Source: Catenaria anguillulae PL171 | Lineage: Eukaryota > Blastocladiomycota > Blastocladiomycetes > Blastocladiales > Catenariaceae | Reading direction: 5' to 3' | Assembly (NCBI GenBank): GCA_002102555.1 | Contig: MCFL01000025.1 | Span: 124,001 to 188,000 of the forward strand | Length of the DNA: 64,000 nucleotides | Program-made: the position numbers and the translations under genes | Notes under the pieces: generated by a model | What the model was told of the DNA's origin: nothing | Database searches by the model: none | What the model saw: the letters and a program-made list of their open reading frames with translations, nothing else | Part shown: in pieces, positions 33,084-45,367 of the stretch | How the letters are laid out: each line of letters starts with the position of its first letter | How positions within the stretch are numbered: the first letter of the stretch is position 1

Positions 33084-34931
33084 ATGATGATGTCTACGAC
33101 CAATACGACCACAGCCGCCATCACGACGACATTCCTGCCCACCGTCACGGTCCAGCACGACTGGCCCCAAGTCGTTGCCGATGTCGCGGCCTCGGGCGCC
33201 GGCCACAAGGAAGCCTTCTGGATCTCGCTCTACCCAACGTCGCCTTCGCTGCCCTCGCTCCACGGCTCCATTGTCGTTGCCAACAAGCACGACACGTTCC
33301 CCGTCCACGTGTCTGGCGGCCACGAGTTTGATGCCAAGCTGATTCACCACAATGTCGACGCCAACGCTCCCCCTGCCCAAGACCGTCCCAATCCAGCCCA
33401 TTACGCACCTGGCGCGATCAAAGCACAGGTCACGATTCGCGAAGAGCAGCACCCATGGCCACCCATAACCCTCACCATTCATCCGCCGCGGTTGACTGTG
33501 ACGGCGGTTCGGCCGGCGTTGGAGGGCAAGAAGGACGTGGATGCGCGCGAGTTGCGCACAAAGCCGCTTTCGGTTTGTTACACCGTTGACTGCACTTGGC
33601 CGCTGGTTTTGCGATGTCTTTCATTCATCCTTCGTCTCTCTGCGTCACACGGGTTAGATCAATTCCGTCGACACTTCGCCGTCGGGAGAACTCATTGCTT
33701 ACGGGGCCGACAATGGTATCATCCGAATCATTGATACCGAGGACGGCGCGCTTCGGGTACAAACACCTCGATGCCTCAAGCTGCCACCTCGCCGTTTCTC
33801 ACCGCGACGAGTTGTGAATCTACAGCGAACCCTTCACGGCCACGTCGGTGATGTGCTCCGTGTGCGCTTCTTCCCCTCGGGTCAGGTTCTTCTCTCCACG
33901 TCCAACGATTTGACGGCACGCATCTGGTCTGTACTCGATGGGTCATGTCCGCGTACGTTGAAGGGCCACAGGCGCGGTACGCACTTGATTAATCTTGGCA
34001 CTGTAACTTGCATGCATGGGCTTACTTACATGGCTCCATTCCATTGATTCCAGCCATCACGGATTGCGCCATGCTCGGCCGTGGCAAATCCGTCATCAGT
34101 ACGTCGCCACGTTTTCTGGCCTGATCCTTGCAGCCGCGGCTGACACAAGTGTATGTACCTCAATTTGCAAAGCCGCCTCCCGCGACTGCACCGCGCGTAT
34201 CTGGTTGTGCTCGTCCGGCGAATGCACGAGCACCATCAACCTGGACCATCCCATCAACCAGCTCGACCTGCTCGACGTGCAACAGTACAACCCGTCCGAG
34301 TTCCCTCAATGTACACAACACCTTCACTACCTCAAGTCACATAGGATACTCGCTCACACATGATCCATTCACAGGGCACGAATTCGCATCCGACGACGAA
34401 CGTTACATTGGCGTCTTTGCCCTGCACTCTGGCCATGTCGTTGGCGTGCACTTGTCGACCAAGCACGTTCAGTTTTCGCTCGCGTACCCGCACGCAGCCA
34501 ACTCGGTTGCCGTGGTGTCCGAGCGGCTGGTTGTTGCCGGATACGAAGATGGGAGCGTGATTGCCTGGGATCCAAAGATGGGGTACGCGCATTTTTCTCC
34601 CTCTGCTTTCACTTTTGCGCACACTCACCCTTTGCACTCGACAACCAGGCGCAAGGTGCGGCACATTCAAGTCTTCAAAACCGCCGTGACCCGAGTGCGC
34701 GGGCTGCCTGGGGACTCGGTGACCGCGGCGGCAACGCCAACGCGCGTGCTTGTGACGAGCGCCGATGGACTGGTCCAGATTGTTGCGTGGAACGAAAACG
34801 AGTGCTGGATTCCGGACGTGCTGACGGGTGGGGACATGGAGCCCGTGTATGCGGTAAATATGGCAAGCACTGGGGTGGTGGTGACGGCGGGAAGGGATGG
34901 GATTGTTCGGGTGTATCGCAAGATGGAGTGA
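33084..34931 (+). CDS. RPN14: Proteasomal ATPase-associated factor, WD40 (PAAF1/RPN14)
   Basis: About seven exons. The N-terminal exon (33084-33572) is a propeller-poor region. WD40 repeats follow: SVDTSPSGELIAYGADNGII, LHGHVGDVLRVRFFPSGQVL with TARIWSVLDGSC, GHR then ITDCAMLGRGKSVI, and ASRDCTARIWLCSSGECTS. Then come ASDDERYIGVFALHSGHVVG, VAGYEDGSVIAWDPKMG and VVVTAGRDGIVRVYRKME at the end. The GHVGDV...FFPSG and CAMLGRGKSVISASRD wording is characteristic of PAAF1/Rpn14, a chaperone that binds Rpt ATPases during assembly of the proteasome regulatory particle base. Introns mostly start GTACG. An upstream in-frame ATG lies at 33015. Confidence 0.85.
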
Positions 34932-35212
34932 TGCGGTGAGCGGCAATGTAGTTCAAGTCTGAGCCTGGATGTATGTTTTCGTTGTTTTGTTTGCCTGCGG
35001 CCGTGCGTGGAAAGTGAGACAATCCAGACGGAATGGGCAAAGCGTCTCAGAATTTGCGATCGCTTCTTTGCATTGACCGATCCAAATTGACATGGCAGAC
35101 GGTTTACACACAAAACCTCAGCTGAGCCCACTCACCTCTTCATTTGCGTGTCGTGTGTAAGTTCTGGCTCCTCTAGTTCGACCAACAAGTACGCCTGCCA
35201 CATCACATCGGC

Positions 35213-36407
35213 ATGTCGACCCCAACACGCATCATGCTCGCCTCACGTCTCTTCACCCCCGGGCTTCTTCGCACTGCCGCCGGCACGACCCGCACTGCCA
35301 CAACCCGCATGCCCGCCGCCGTGGGGGCCACTGTCGCGTCCACGAAGCAATCGCGCGCGCTCTCGACAAACAAACCCATTGACGAACTCATTTTGGTACG
35401 TCCAGTGCCTCCCGCTCTCCCTTGCGCATGCCTGAACTCACTTGACCCACCTTATGCATGGAAACAACAGGACGACCATCGCGAAATCTTTGCCCTTTGG
35501 CGCGACTTCCAATCCTCGCTTTCTGCCTCGTCCTCGTCGTCGCACAACCAATCCTCGCCCGGCACATCGCACCAACAATTGGCTGCGCACCACGGAGCTG
35601 CGGGTGCATCGGCCGCAAACAAACCCAAGGGCAAGGCCGGCTCATCGACGTCGCCGCAATCGTCGACGCTCAGCTATGGCGGCGGGCCACAGTTTACCAC
35701 GGGCGAGGAGAACACGAGGCCCGTGGACACCGAGTTTGCGGCGCGCAAGATCCAGGGAACGAACGACAAGAATGACGGTGATGGGGCGGAAGGGGCAAGT
35801 ATGAAGAGTGTGCATGAGCGGACAAAGATTGCCAATAGCTTGTTCCGTGCAATCGTGATTCATTCGGTTGCTGAGGAAGTCGGTACGAGCCCTCTCATTC
35901 TCACTGTCTGCCACCGCACACTCGTGCACGATTCCCACTTAACTCTGACTGTTGTTGACGTCCCTTCTCGTAGTCGTGTATCCGGAACTGCGCGCCATCC
36001 GCGGCGACTCGGTCGTAGACCAACTCTTGGCCGACCAACAACAAGTGGAAAACGAATTGTTCGAGCTTGACAATATGCCCGTGACCCACCCAGACTTTGT
36101 GCCGCGCCTCACAAAGATCATGCACGCGCTCGAGCTGCACACGGCCGACGAGGAAAAAGTCGAAATGCCCGAGCTGCGTGCCCGGCTGAACGACGAATGG
36201 CTCGTTTCCCTTGGCACAAGGTTCCAGGCCATCAAGCAGCTAGTGCCGACACGTCCGCATCCCAGTGCACCCACGCAGCCCACGCTCGAGGCGTTGGTCG
36301 GCATGATGACGGCGCCCTTGGATTATTTGAGGGATCGGTTGGGCGGGCGCGAGTTTGTCAAGCCGTCGAGCGAGGCCATCAAGGAGGAGACTAAGGTGAG
36401 GGGCTGA
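35213..36407 (+). CDS. Hemerythrin HHE-domain protein, probably mitochondrial
   Basis: Three exons (35213-35395, 35471-35882, 35974-36407) give 342 residues. The first 60 residues are Arg/Ala/Thr-rich with an ALSTNKP-like cleavage region, as in a mitochondrial presequence. A low-complexity Ser/His/Gln linker follows. Iron-binding HHE features are DDHREIFALWRDF, then FRAIVIHSVAEEVVVYPELR, and HALELHTADEEKVEMPELRA, each with H plus EE/E. The helix between them reads ADQQQVENELFELD, where family members usually carry a His. Such proteins bind a di-iron centre and are linked to oxygen, NO or iron handling; the substrate here is unknown. Confidence 0.8.
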
Positions 36408-37098
36408 ATGTGGTTGATTGGGATTGGTTAGTGCTTCATGTCTGTCGGATTGACTAGGTTTGTGTGCGGCCAGAGTGATCAGTTGATTCCTCTCCTCCTT
36501 GATCTCCCATCCCTTTTTGAAATTCAAGAGCCTTCAATTCAAGTGTAAACCGAGAAAGTGATTGCAGTCGGTGAGGCGGATGATTGGCGGGCGAGGCACG
36601 AGTGGGGTGGGATACGTCAAGAAAATGAAAGAAATCGAGAAGGTCAAAAAGGCAGGAGCGCGGGCAGGACAATGGCGGATGTGACAACCGCCCATTGGCT
36701 CGAGCAACGACACAAACTCTTGGGGCGCAGACAAGTAGCAGAAATGAGACAGAAACACTACTACATGATACGAAAAAGAACACAACAAAGAAGGGGAACA
36801 CCAACGCAAGGAAAGCAGAGAGGAGCAGACTAGCATATCCCCCCCGAATCCAAACGAAGGCAAAAGAGAAACAGGCGACAGGAAAGTGTACAAAAACGAA
36901 GACAAGACAATGTATCCAGACCCATCAAGTGCACACGCCAACGTCATCCCTACACGACAAACAACGAGCAAACAGCGATCCGCCCGCCGCCGTCATCCAG
37001 CCCTCCCATGTCAAAACGCGCGAAACGCAAAAACACGACGAGAAAAAAAGACGAAAAGCGACCAGGAACACCAGCTCACACCAAGCAATCAACTTTTT
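36408..37098. other. Convergent intergenic region / 3' UTRs
   Basis: Lies between the ends of the hemerythrin and PABP genes. Purine-rich on the plus strand, which gives a pyrimidine-rich 3' UTR for PABP on the minus strand. No gene supported. Confidence 0.45.
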
Positions 37099-39260
37099 TT
37101 ACTCTTGTTGGGCCTCGGCCTCCTCGGCAGCCATGTGCTGGCGCACAAGCTCGGCGGCCTCGTCCACCTTGGCGTTCAAGTCGTCGGCCGACTCGAGCAA
37201 ATGAAGCACCTCGGTCGTCTCCATCTCGAGCAACATGCCCGTGATCTTGGGGGCGTGCTCGGGCTCGCGGGCGGCAATCAGAGGGTACAGAGTCTCACCA
37301 AGAAGCTGCTTCTGCTCCTCGGGCGAGGCGTTGGCCAAAGCCGCGGGCGACAAGGAAGCGGGAAGGAGCGACTGAGCGGCCGGAGCGGGAGCCTGCGGGG
37401 CAGGGACCGGGGCTTGCGGAGCGGGAATGGGAGCTTGCGGGGCATCCATGCCGTCGGGGGCGTTGCGGACCGACGACGTGTACTTGAAACCCTGCGGGCC
37501 GGGGCCAGCCATCGGGGCGCCACGCGGCATGCGGGGTTGGCCGGCACCGCGCATCGGGCCGCCGCGACCACCGCGACCGCCACGCATGCCTTGGGGCATA
37601 CCGGGCATGCCCATCGGGCCGGGAGCACCGCCCATGGGACCCATCGGCGAGTAACCCATCGGCGGGTAGCCCATGGGAGCGCCCATCGGGGGAGCACCGG
37701 GCCCAGCCGCGGGCCAGCGCGAGCGACCAGCGGGGCCGGCTTGAGGGGGCATGGGTTGCGGGTAGAACGGACGACCAGCAGCACCGGGGGGAACGGCGCC
37801 GGGAGGGAAGTACATGGGGTGCGGGTGAGCGGGGAACATGGCGCCGGGCGGGAGCATCGGGGCGGCCCCGGGGCCCATGCGGTACATGTTGGCCTGCTGG
37901 CGCTGAGCGTACTGGGCCTCGAGCTGAGCACGACGCTGGTCCTTGCGCTGGGCAAGAGCCACGTACAAGGGCTTGGTGCCGAGAATCTTTTGGTTCATCT
38001 CCGTGACGGACGCCGTGGCCTCCTCCGGGGTCGAGTAGCACACAAAGCCAAAGCCGCGCGAGACGCCCTTCTCGTCGCGCATGACCTTGGCCGAGGTGAT
38101 GGTACCGAAAGCCGCAAACTCGGCGCGAAGGCGCTCGTCATCGACATCGTCGTCCAAGTTCTTGATGTACACGTTGTTGCCCTGGTACTTTTGCAAGCGT
38201 TCTTGGCGCGCCGACTCGTACTGACGACGGAGCTCCTCCTCGCGCTCAGCCTTCTTTTGCGCACGCGCAACGTAGAGAGTCATGCCCTTGACCTCCTTTT
38301 CGTTGAGCTGCTCGACAGCGACCTGCGCATCCTCGTGCTTGGTGTAGTTGACAAAACCAAAGCCCTTGGACTTGCCCTCCTCGTCACGTTGAATCACGGC
38401 CGACACAACGGGGCCAAACGCCTCAAACATTTCCTTGAACTCGTCGTCCGTGACCTCCTCGGCCACATTCTTGACGTACAAGTTGGTGAACTGGGAGCGC
38501 TGCTTGGCCAACTCGGCGTCACGCTCGCGCTTGGGCACGTGCAAGCCAACAAACACCTCCTTGTCGTTGAGCAACATGCCGTTGACGGCGGCAATGGCGG
38601 CATCAGCCGCCTCGCGCGTCTCGTAGTGGACAAAGCCGTAGCCGAGCGACTGGCCGTCGCGCGCAGCAACCTTGCACGACAAGATCTTGCCAAACGCGGC
38701 AAACGTGTCGTGCAGGGCCTTGTTGTCAATCGACGCGTCCAGGTTCTTGATGAAGATGTTGCCCGTGCCAGACTTGCGCAACGAAGGGTCACGCTGCGAC
38801 CACATGATGCGGCAGGTGCGGCCCTTGATGGGCGTGTAGTTGAGTTGCTCGAGGGCACGCTCGCCTATGAATCGCGATACAAATACAACTTGCCAGTGAG
38901 CAAATCGATGTGCGACAGACCAACACAAAAGCCAAAGAGAAGGGACGGACCATCAGCCTGGTGGTGGAAGTTGACGTAGGCGTAGCCGAGCGAGCGACGA
39001 GTCACGGCATCACGGCACACACGCACCGACGCAACGGGGCCAATCACGTTGAACATTTCAAACAAGAAGGCCTCGGTCACCGAGGGGTCGAGCTCGCCAA
39101 CGTAGAGCGACGCCGTAGGTTGCGGCGCAAAGCCGGCCGGGTTGGCGGCGGCGGGAGCAGCAGCGCCGGCGGGGACGGCAGCAGCAGCTGCGGCGTTGGT
39201 GGCGGTGGCCTGGGCGGGAGCCGGGGCGGCAGCGACGACGGTCTGATCTTGGGCCGACAT
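37099..39260 (-). CDS. PAB1: Poly(A)-binding protein, cytoplasmic
   Basis: Two exons (39260-38951 and 38864-37099; 86-nt intron inside RRM1) give 691 residues. An Ala/Pro-rich N-terminus is followed by four RRMs, whose RNP motifs include [61 protein letters not shown] and [23 protein letters not shown] Met/Pro/Gly-rich linker then leads to a C-terminal PABC (MLLE) domain with [10 protein letters not shown] and [11 protein letters not shown]. It binds mRNA poly(A) tails and eIF4G for translation and stability. High GC and strong codon bias suit an abundant protein. The length is slightly above yeast Pab1. Confidence 0.96.
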
Positions 39261-40093
39261 GATGATGTTTGTTGGGTTTGGAGATTGGCGAGGTTTTGAG
39301 AAAAACGGCGCAAATCAAGTGAATGAAAGAAAATGGGGATAATGAGCTCGGACCAAACGACAAGAAAGGATCGGATTGGCAGAGCAGGATTTTTTGAGAA
39401 GAAGAAAGGAAGAACGAAAGAAAGAAATGAATGAAGAATGTGGGTTTTTTCTTGGGCGTTATTGAAAATTTTGGGTTTTCCGGGTTGATTTTTTCGATTT
39501 TTTACGAAGCTGAATACAATGACAATACACGCTGGGCGGGCGGTATCGTGGTTGCAGGTTGAAGGGGCGGACGTCGAGGGCAGAACGCTGGAGGAGGAGG
39601 ATTGCAGCACGCTGGTCACGGCCGGCTGGCTGGCGGTCGTTGCCCGTGAATAAATCAACACACGAAGACTCAACGGAACGCCTCGTCGGTGTGAGCACAC
39701 GTGACGCGTAACCATGGACCAACCGACTCAATCCTGCAATCATTGCAGAGACTGTTGCCTCCGCCACGTCCCTCCAACGGCAATGATGGCGATCCTGTTT
39801 CGCCCGCACAAGCACACTTTTCGTATTGGATAAATAATCCTGAGCTTTTTGCCCGCAGATATTTATCAGTCCTTGTGATCGCCTTCGGTAAGTAAGGTTT
39901 GTCCACAAGACAAGACTCAAGAAAAGTGGTATACATGTACTTAAACGACCAGGTGTTCACAAGCAGAGATCAAGTGTATTGACGATTATTTACAACAGAC
40001 CGACAAAAACCTGCGACTGCCACAAACAACACCAACAAGCACGAGATGACCCTGAAGGCTTCTTACATTGTCAAGCGACGACAGCAACAAGAC
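39261..40093. other. PABP upstream region and P0 downstream flank
   Basis: Immediately upstream of PABP (to about 39480) the sense strand is a C/T-rich leader with several T and A runs, typical of strongly expressed fungal genes. The remainder holds the 3' flank of P0. No gene or clear oligo(A) autoregulatory tract was seen. Confidence 0.45.
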
Positions 40094-41035
40094 TTAGTCG
40101 AAGAGATCGAAATCAACATCCTCCTCCTCCTCAGACTCCTCAGCGGCAGCCGGGGCAGCAGCGGCAGCGGCAGCGGGGGCAGCCGACGAGGCGGCGGGGG
40201 CAGCGGCAGCGTAGGCATCGGGGTTGTTGATGCGGTCCTTGACGGCATCGGCCAAGGGGAACGACAAGTCGGTGGCCAAGGCAATGGCGAGCACGTTCTT
40301 GTAGCCGTTGATGAGCGAGTGGGGCACCGAGGCGGCAGTGGGCACGCCAATGGCGAGCGACACGGCGGCAACGGCACGGATACCCTCGACGAGGTGGTTG
40401 AGGAGGGTTTCGTCATCAATGTCGAGGACCGACGGGTGGAAGGCGTTGCCGTCGTTGTACACTTGGACAACCGACAAACCGTACGTGAAGGGGGAGATGT
40501 TCATCATGTTCAACAAGGCAGCCTCCGAGGGACCAACCTTGGAACCGGCCTTGATGAGCGGGAAGTCGGAGGTGATTTCGACGGTACCCTTGGTAATCTT
40601 GGTCGGGATGCCGAGGGCCTGGAAGAAGGAAGTCTTACCGGGCTCCATACCAGTGTTGCCAGCGGGGACAGTCACGTCGAGCGGGGCAAGGGCACCGGCC
40701 TTGGCGGGGGCACGGACACGGTCCTCAATGATCTGGTCGCGCATGGTCTTGAGGTCCGAGTTGGTGAAGATGAAGCCAACGTTGCCCTTGATGTGGGGCA
40801 AGATCTTCTCGTAGTTGGGGTTGTCGGCAATCAAGACACGGAGGGCGCGGCGGACCATGGTGTTCTTGCCCATGAGCACGGCAGCCTCGGAGCGGAGCTT
40901 GCGGCGCACATTGTGCATCTGGTTGGAGCCGACATTGTCCACGTTGACAATGAAGATGGACTGGTACGTGTTGAGGTAGTTCTCGAGCTTTTCGACCCAG
41001 ATGGTCTTCTTGGTGGAGGCGTCGCCCTTCGACAT
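40094..41035 (-). CDS. RPP0: 60S acidic ribosomal stalk protein P0
   Basis: A single exon of 313 residues from MSKGDASTKKTIW. L10-family features are LENYLNTYQSIFIVNVDNVG, MGKNTMVRRALR and HIKGNVGFIFTNSDL. P0-specific regions are SKVGPSEAALLNMMNISPF, YGLSVVQVYNDG and an Ala-rich hinge. It ends in the acidic EESEEEEDVDFDLFD tail shared by P-stalk proteins (usually GFGLFD; here FDLFD). P0 anchors P1/P2 dimers and recruits elongation factors. The frame is open further upstream, but that part does not resemble P0, so the later Met was chosen. Confidence 0.96.
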   Translation of the reverse strand: MSKGDASTKKTIWVEKLENYLNTYQSIFIVNVDNVGSNQMHNVRRKLRSEAAVLMGKNTMVRRALRVLIADNPNYEKILPHIKGNVGFIFTNSDLKTMRDQIIEDRVRAPAKAGALAPLDVTVPAGNTGMEPGKTSFFQALGIPTKITKGTVEITSDFPLIKAGSKVGPSEAALLNMMNISPFTYGLSVVQVYNDGNAFHPSVLDIDDETLLNHLVEGIRAVAAVSLAIGVPTAASVPHSLINGYKNVLAIALATDLSFPLADAVKDRINNPDAYAAAAPAASSAAPAAAAAAAPAAAEESEEEEDVDFDLFD

Positions 41036-41821
41036 CTTGATTGACTTGGTTTTTTGGGGGGTAACGGCAAGGCAATAGTGCGCGAGGGGTCGTAACGGTG
41101 TGTACGGTTTAACGACGGCAGAGAGGGAGCCAACACACTGTCTGCAGCTGCAGCGGATCAGATCGACGCCGCCCAACGTGTGTTTGCATTTTGCATCCCT
41201 GCGTCCGGCATGACTTGTCATGTGATGCGTTACCACCGTCTGGCGCAAGAATTCCAGAAGGAGTGGCGGAACGAGGGCTGTCGATCTTTGGCCGACGCGA
41301 CCATCGGAACCCACACTGGTCAGAGCCGATCGCCAACTTCTTTCTGCTTACTTTATGGACCTTTGCGCAAATGGAAGCACGTGCGCACGCATGAGCTACT
41401 ATTCATAAATTCAAGTACCGTTCAAAACTTTGACGCCACCGGCTCCTCATTCGAATTCGCCCCCTGGCCCTCACCCTCGCCGACACTCGCCCAGTCTGCC
41501 GCCCTCTACTCTGCGCTCAACCTGCAGCTGCTGCCCCCCCCCCCCCCCAGTACATATCCCGCACTCTTCATTTCGCATTTCGCCCCGACCAGACCAGACC
41601 GGACCGGACCGGACCTGCCCGCCATTTATCAGTGCAATTGTTGCGCCTACCTTCTTGCACCGGCTGTTGCTTTTGACACACGCACAGCGTGATTGAGCAG
41701 CACCCATTCGATTCCAACGACAACGACGACCCTTTCGCCACACTTTTGGCCGCATCCATCCATCCCATTGTCATCAACTTCCTCTCAGCGTACATACCTC
41801 TCAGCTCGCGTGGCAATCGCA
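41036..41821. other. Divergent promoter region with C15 tract
   Basis: Between P0 (minus) and white-collar-2 (plus). Contains a C15 run at about 41534-41548 followed by AGTACAT, which has the shape of a 3' splice site and could end a 5'-UTR intron of white-collar-2. Also a short ACCGGACCGG-type repeat near 41600. Confidence 0.45.
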
Positions 41822-43806
41822 ATGCAAGTCCAACTCTCGCCACAGCGACAGCACCACCCGCAGCTGCCGCCGCTCTCACCAATGGACTCGTCCTCGTCCT
41901 CTGCAACCACATCCACCTCCACCACCGGTCTGCGCCGCTACGTGCCGCCGGCGAGCCCAACCAACCCAACATCGCCGTCACGCCCCTCCACTGCTCCTTC
42001 ACACCGTGCAAATGATCCCGCCAATGCCGACAACTCATCCAACGCGACGTCAAGTACTTCTGCCGCCGCCCAGGCACGCCCAGCAGCCGCCAGGGGGGAA
42101 AAGGAGGCGTCCGGCAATTACCCAGACTACATGCCCAACCCAATGTTTGCGTCGTTTACAAAGAGTCGAAACTGGTATGTGCTTTGTCCCCTTCGCTCCA
42201 GGTCCTGGGTTCCTGCATATTGTTTGCTTGCTTCCAACGCGTCAGTTGACCTTGCTCCTGTTCGATAGGGCACAAAAACTCGTCGACGAAGTGGCCGATC
42301 TCATGTACATAAGCTCTCCAATCTCCATGGCGCTACCCCGCGCACCGCAGACTCACGCCATTTTTTCTTTTCCCTCGCACACAGCTGCGTTCTGACCCCT
42401 CAAGGAAACATTGTGTTTGCCTCATCATCTTCTCGGTCGCTGGTCGGCTTTGGATCCGACGAAATGGTCCACCGCCACATCTCCGAGTTTATCCACCCAG
42501 ACGACGCACGTCACATGGCACTGGCCGTGTCGACGGCCGCACGCACGGGCCAGCCGTACCACCTGATCCACCGGTACCGCCGCAAAAACGCAGACTATGT
42601 GATTCTCGAAATCCACGGACGCACCATGCCGCCACTGTCAACATACCGGTCGACGCTCGGGCTGGCATCGGCCACGGCCACGGGTGCTGCGGGCCAGCTC
42701 AGGGACCCGACCTTGATTGTGAGTGTTGGGCGCGAGTATCCGGGCAAACTGTCGCCATTTTTGGACAGCGTGCTCGACTTGAAGATTGAGCACGAGCGGC
42801 TCGAGGTGCGCAAGTCGGAGGTGGAGGCGAGCGTGGCGAGAAACGCAGCACTCAAGCGCAAGCAGCTCATGCAACTGCACTCGCACCCATTGCCCGTGGC
42901 TGGCGCCGGCAGCAGCACCAGTGAATCTACATCGGGGTATTCCGCCGCCGCCACGACGTCGCAGTCACCCATGTCGCCAGGAAGCTCAGGCGCCGCCAGC
43001 GACCAGTCGGGCAGGGAACGGTCCGGATCGCTGAGCATTGATGATTCGACCAGCTCAAGCGGCGGCGGCGGATCAAATATGCCGTCGTCGCGTCCAATGC
43101 CGAGTATTCCGGATATGCCCGTGGGTCAGACACCGTCGACCGTAGGCATTTTTGGGCCGGCGGGCGGGGCGGCGGGCAACTCAAGTGCGGGCGGCACCAC
43201 GGCAAACAGCCAGGCGGCCGGAGGAAGCGGCGGAAATCTCGGATGGTACGATACGTCGCCGGGAGCCGCGGAAATCATGCGCAACGTCCCTCAAGCCGCC
43301 AAGGTAGCACCGGTTGCGGTCCCTTCTTCGTCCCGGCTACATGCCGAGACGAGCGCTTCGGGGTCGGCCTTGGCAGCAGATTCGGCGGGAGGTGGGGCAA
43401 CGGAGGCGGCGGTGACGGGCGAGGCGGCGGGCGAGGCCAGGAAGAAGCGCAAGAAGCGGGTCGTGACAGAAATCATGGACCGCGTGTGCATTTCATGCGG
43501 AAGTACCAGCTCGCCCGAATGGCGCAAGGGTGCGTGCTTTTCTTCTTGCACATGATGATGAGGAACCGCGCCCTCTGACTCTTCCATTGTATTTCATCAT
43601 TCATAGGTCCCACGGGTGCAAAGACCCTGTGTAACGCTTGCGGGCTGCGGTATGCCAAGAGTACGTTCATTTTTCCATCTTGTTTCTAACATGGGCTCAC
43701 TTTCGTTATTGACATTTGGACTCCACCAGAGGTCAAGACCGAGGCGCAGGCGCTCGCACAGCAGCAAGGCGGCGAGGGCGCCGCAGGAGACGCTGCGCAA
43801 GAGTGA
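41822..43806 (+). CDS. wc-2: White-collar-2-like PAS and GATA transcription factor
   Basis: Five exons (41822-42174, 42269-42304, 42385-43529, 43607-43660, 43730-43806) give 554 residues in phase. A Ser/Pro-rich N-terminus is followed by a PAS domain: LVDEVADLICVLTPQGNIVF, RSLVGFGSDEMVHRHISEFI, HPDDARHM and YRRKNADYVILEIHG. After a low-complexity linker and a basic KKRKKRVV come the GATA finger CISCGSTSSPEWRKG and CNACGLRYAK. The PAS domain lacks a LOV flavin-cysteine motif, as expected for WC-2, the dark partner of the WC-1 photoreceptor, so a WC-1 gene should exist elsewhere. It acts in light-regulated transcription in the nucleus. Confidence 0.9.
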
Positions 43807-44069
43807 TACCCTAACAAAGTGCCCTTTCTCTCTTCTTCTTCAGGGCGTGTTTGGGTGCCGGTGCCTGTCCGTCAATCCACTCTGTTCCTGCTAATGTCCA
43901 TTCCATCTGTACATATATGACGTAGTCCTTGTCACTGAGGGACAAGGGATGACTCAAGGGAATCAAGCAAGTACATGTGAGTGAAGTGTGTGCAATCAGG
44001 TACAGCCAAGTACAGTCACAAACGTCAATTGCAAGAAAAACAAGTCACAAAAAGCAACCAAGTGAACGC

Positions 44070-45268
44070 TTACACGGTCGGATGCGCGTAAATCAACCTC
44101 AACCGCTGCCACAAAAACGGCACCTTTTCCCAATGAATGAGATGCTTCCTGACCTTGTACGTGTACACGGACCACAGCACGGCGCCATTCAAGACAAAGG
44201 CAACCGACACAAGCATGGGCACCACGAAATCCGAAGGCGACGACCACACGAGCGTGAGCACATAGGTCAACAAGTCGCCGCCCGCACACAGCGCATAATG
44301 CACGCCATTAATCACGCCCACCTCGTGCGAGTCAATGGCCTCTTGCATGATTTGCGCATGGCTCAGGTCAAATGTCCACAAGAAGATGCGCGAGATGGAC
44401 ACAGAGACACAAAGCACCGTCACAATCACGGGGCCGTTAGTGTCTTGGCCGCCAATCAGGTCGCGCAGCAAAATGATGGCGACGGGTGCAAGGCAAAGGG
44501 TTTGCGTCCAGATGCTCCACAAGCCCGATCGGATTGGGCCGTACCGGGTAATGAGCGCGGGCGCGACCCAGGTCGCGAGCACACCCGAAATGCCTGCAAA
44601 TGCGCGGTATCCGGCAATGGCTTGCGTCGACACGTGTGCTTCGGTCGCTAGGTAGGCAATCATTTGCCCGCCAAAACTCAACACGGTGACGTAGAGTGAG
44701 GCCATGGCAAGCGACGCGAGCAAAACCGGGTGGTGCCAGTACCGAGCGAGCGCTGAGCGGTTGTGGTGGTCCGAGCGAGTCGGGGAAGTAAGTGTCGTAG
44801 TTGCGCCTGACAAGGTCGGTGATGGCGGCGATGGGGTCGCACGATCCTGTTGAGCATCGGTGCCCGTTGTGGCGCCGTAACCCGATTCACCAAGTGCAAT
44901 TTGGCTATCGTCGGCCTCCTCGTCGTCATCATCCGAATGTGCGGCGGGTACATTATGCTCCTCCAACCCAGCGTGTGCGGCTGCCGACGATTTCGGCAGC
45001 GATAATGGCAGGTGCAAACGGCGAACCGAGTTGAACAAAACAAGTTCGAGCGCCATGTCAATGAGCGCCCAGGCACCGAGCCCAAGTACGGTGACGCGCG
45101 AGGGAAGGTAGGCAATTAGCGACGCGATGACGAGTGGGGCGAGAAGCTTGCACAAGAGGTCGATACGGCGGACCCAGCCGTTGGTCCACGCGAGTTTGAG
45201 CGGGTTGCCGTGGTTGATGACCACAACCCAGTCACGCTCCACTGAAGAAACGAGTGCATTAGTCTCTT

Positions 45269-45367
<99 letters not shown>

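Noticed and set aside
36886-38979. 697-codon plus-strand open frame
   Set aside because: Exactly antisense to the PABP gene; Arg/Gly/His/Leu-rich composition is the shadow of GC-biased codons. No domain.
40046-41044. 332-codon plus-strand open frame
   Set aside because: Antisense shadow of the ribosomal P0 gene.
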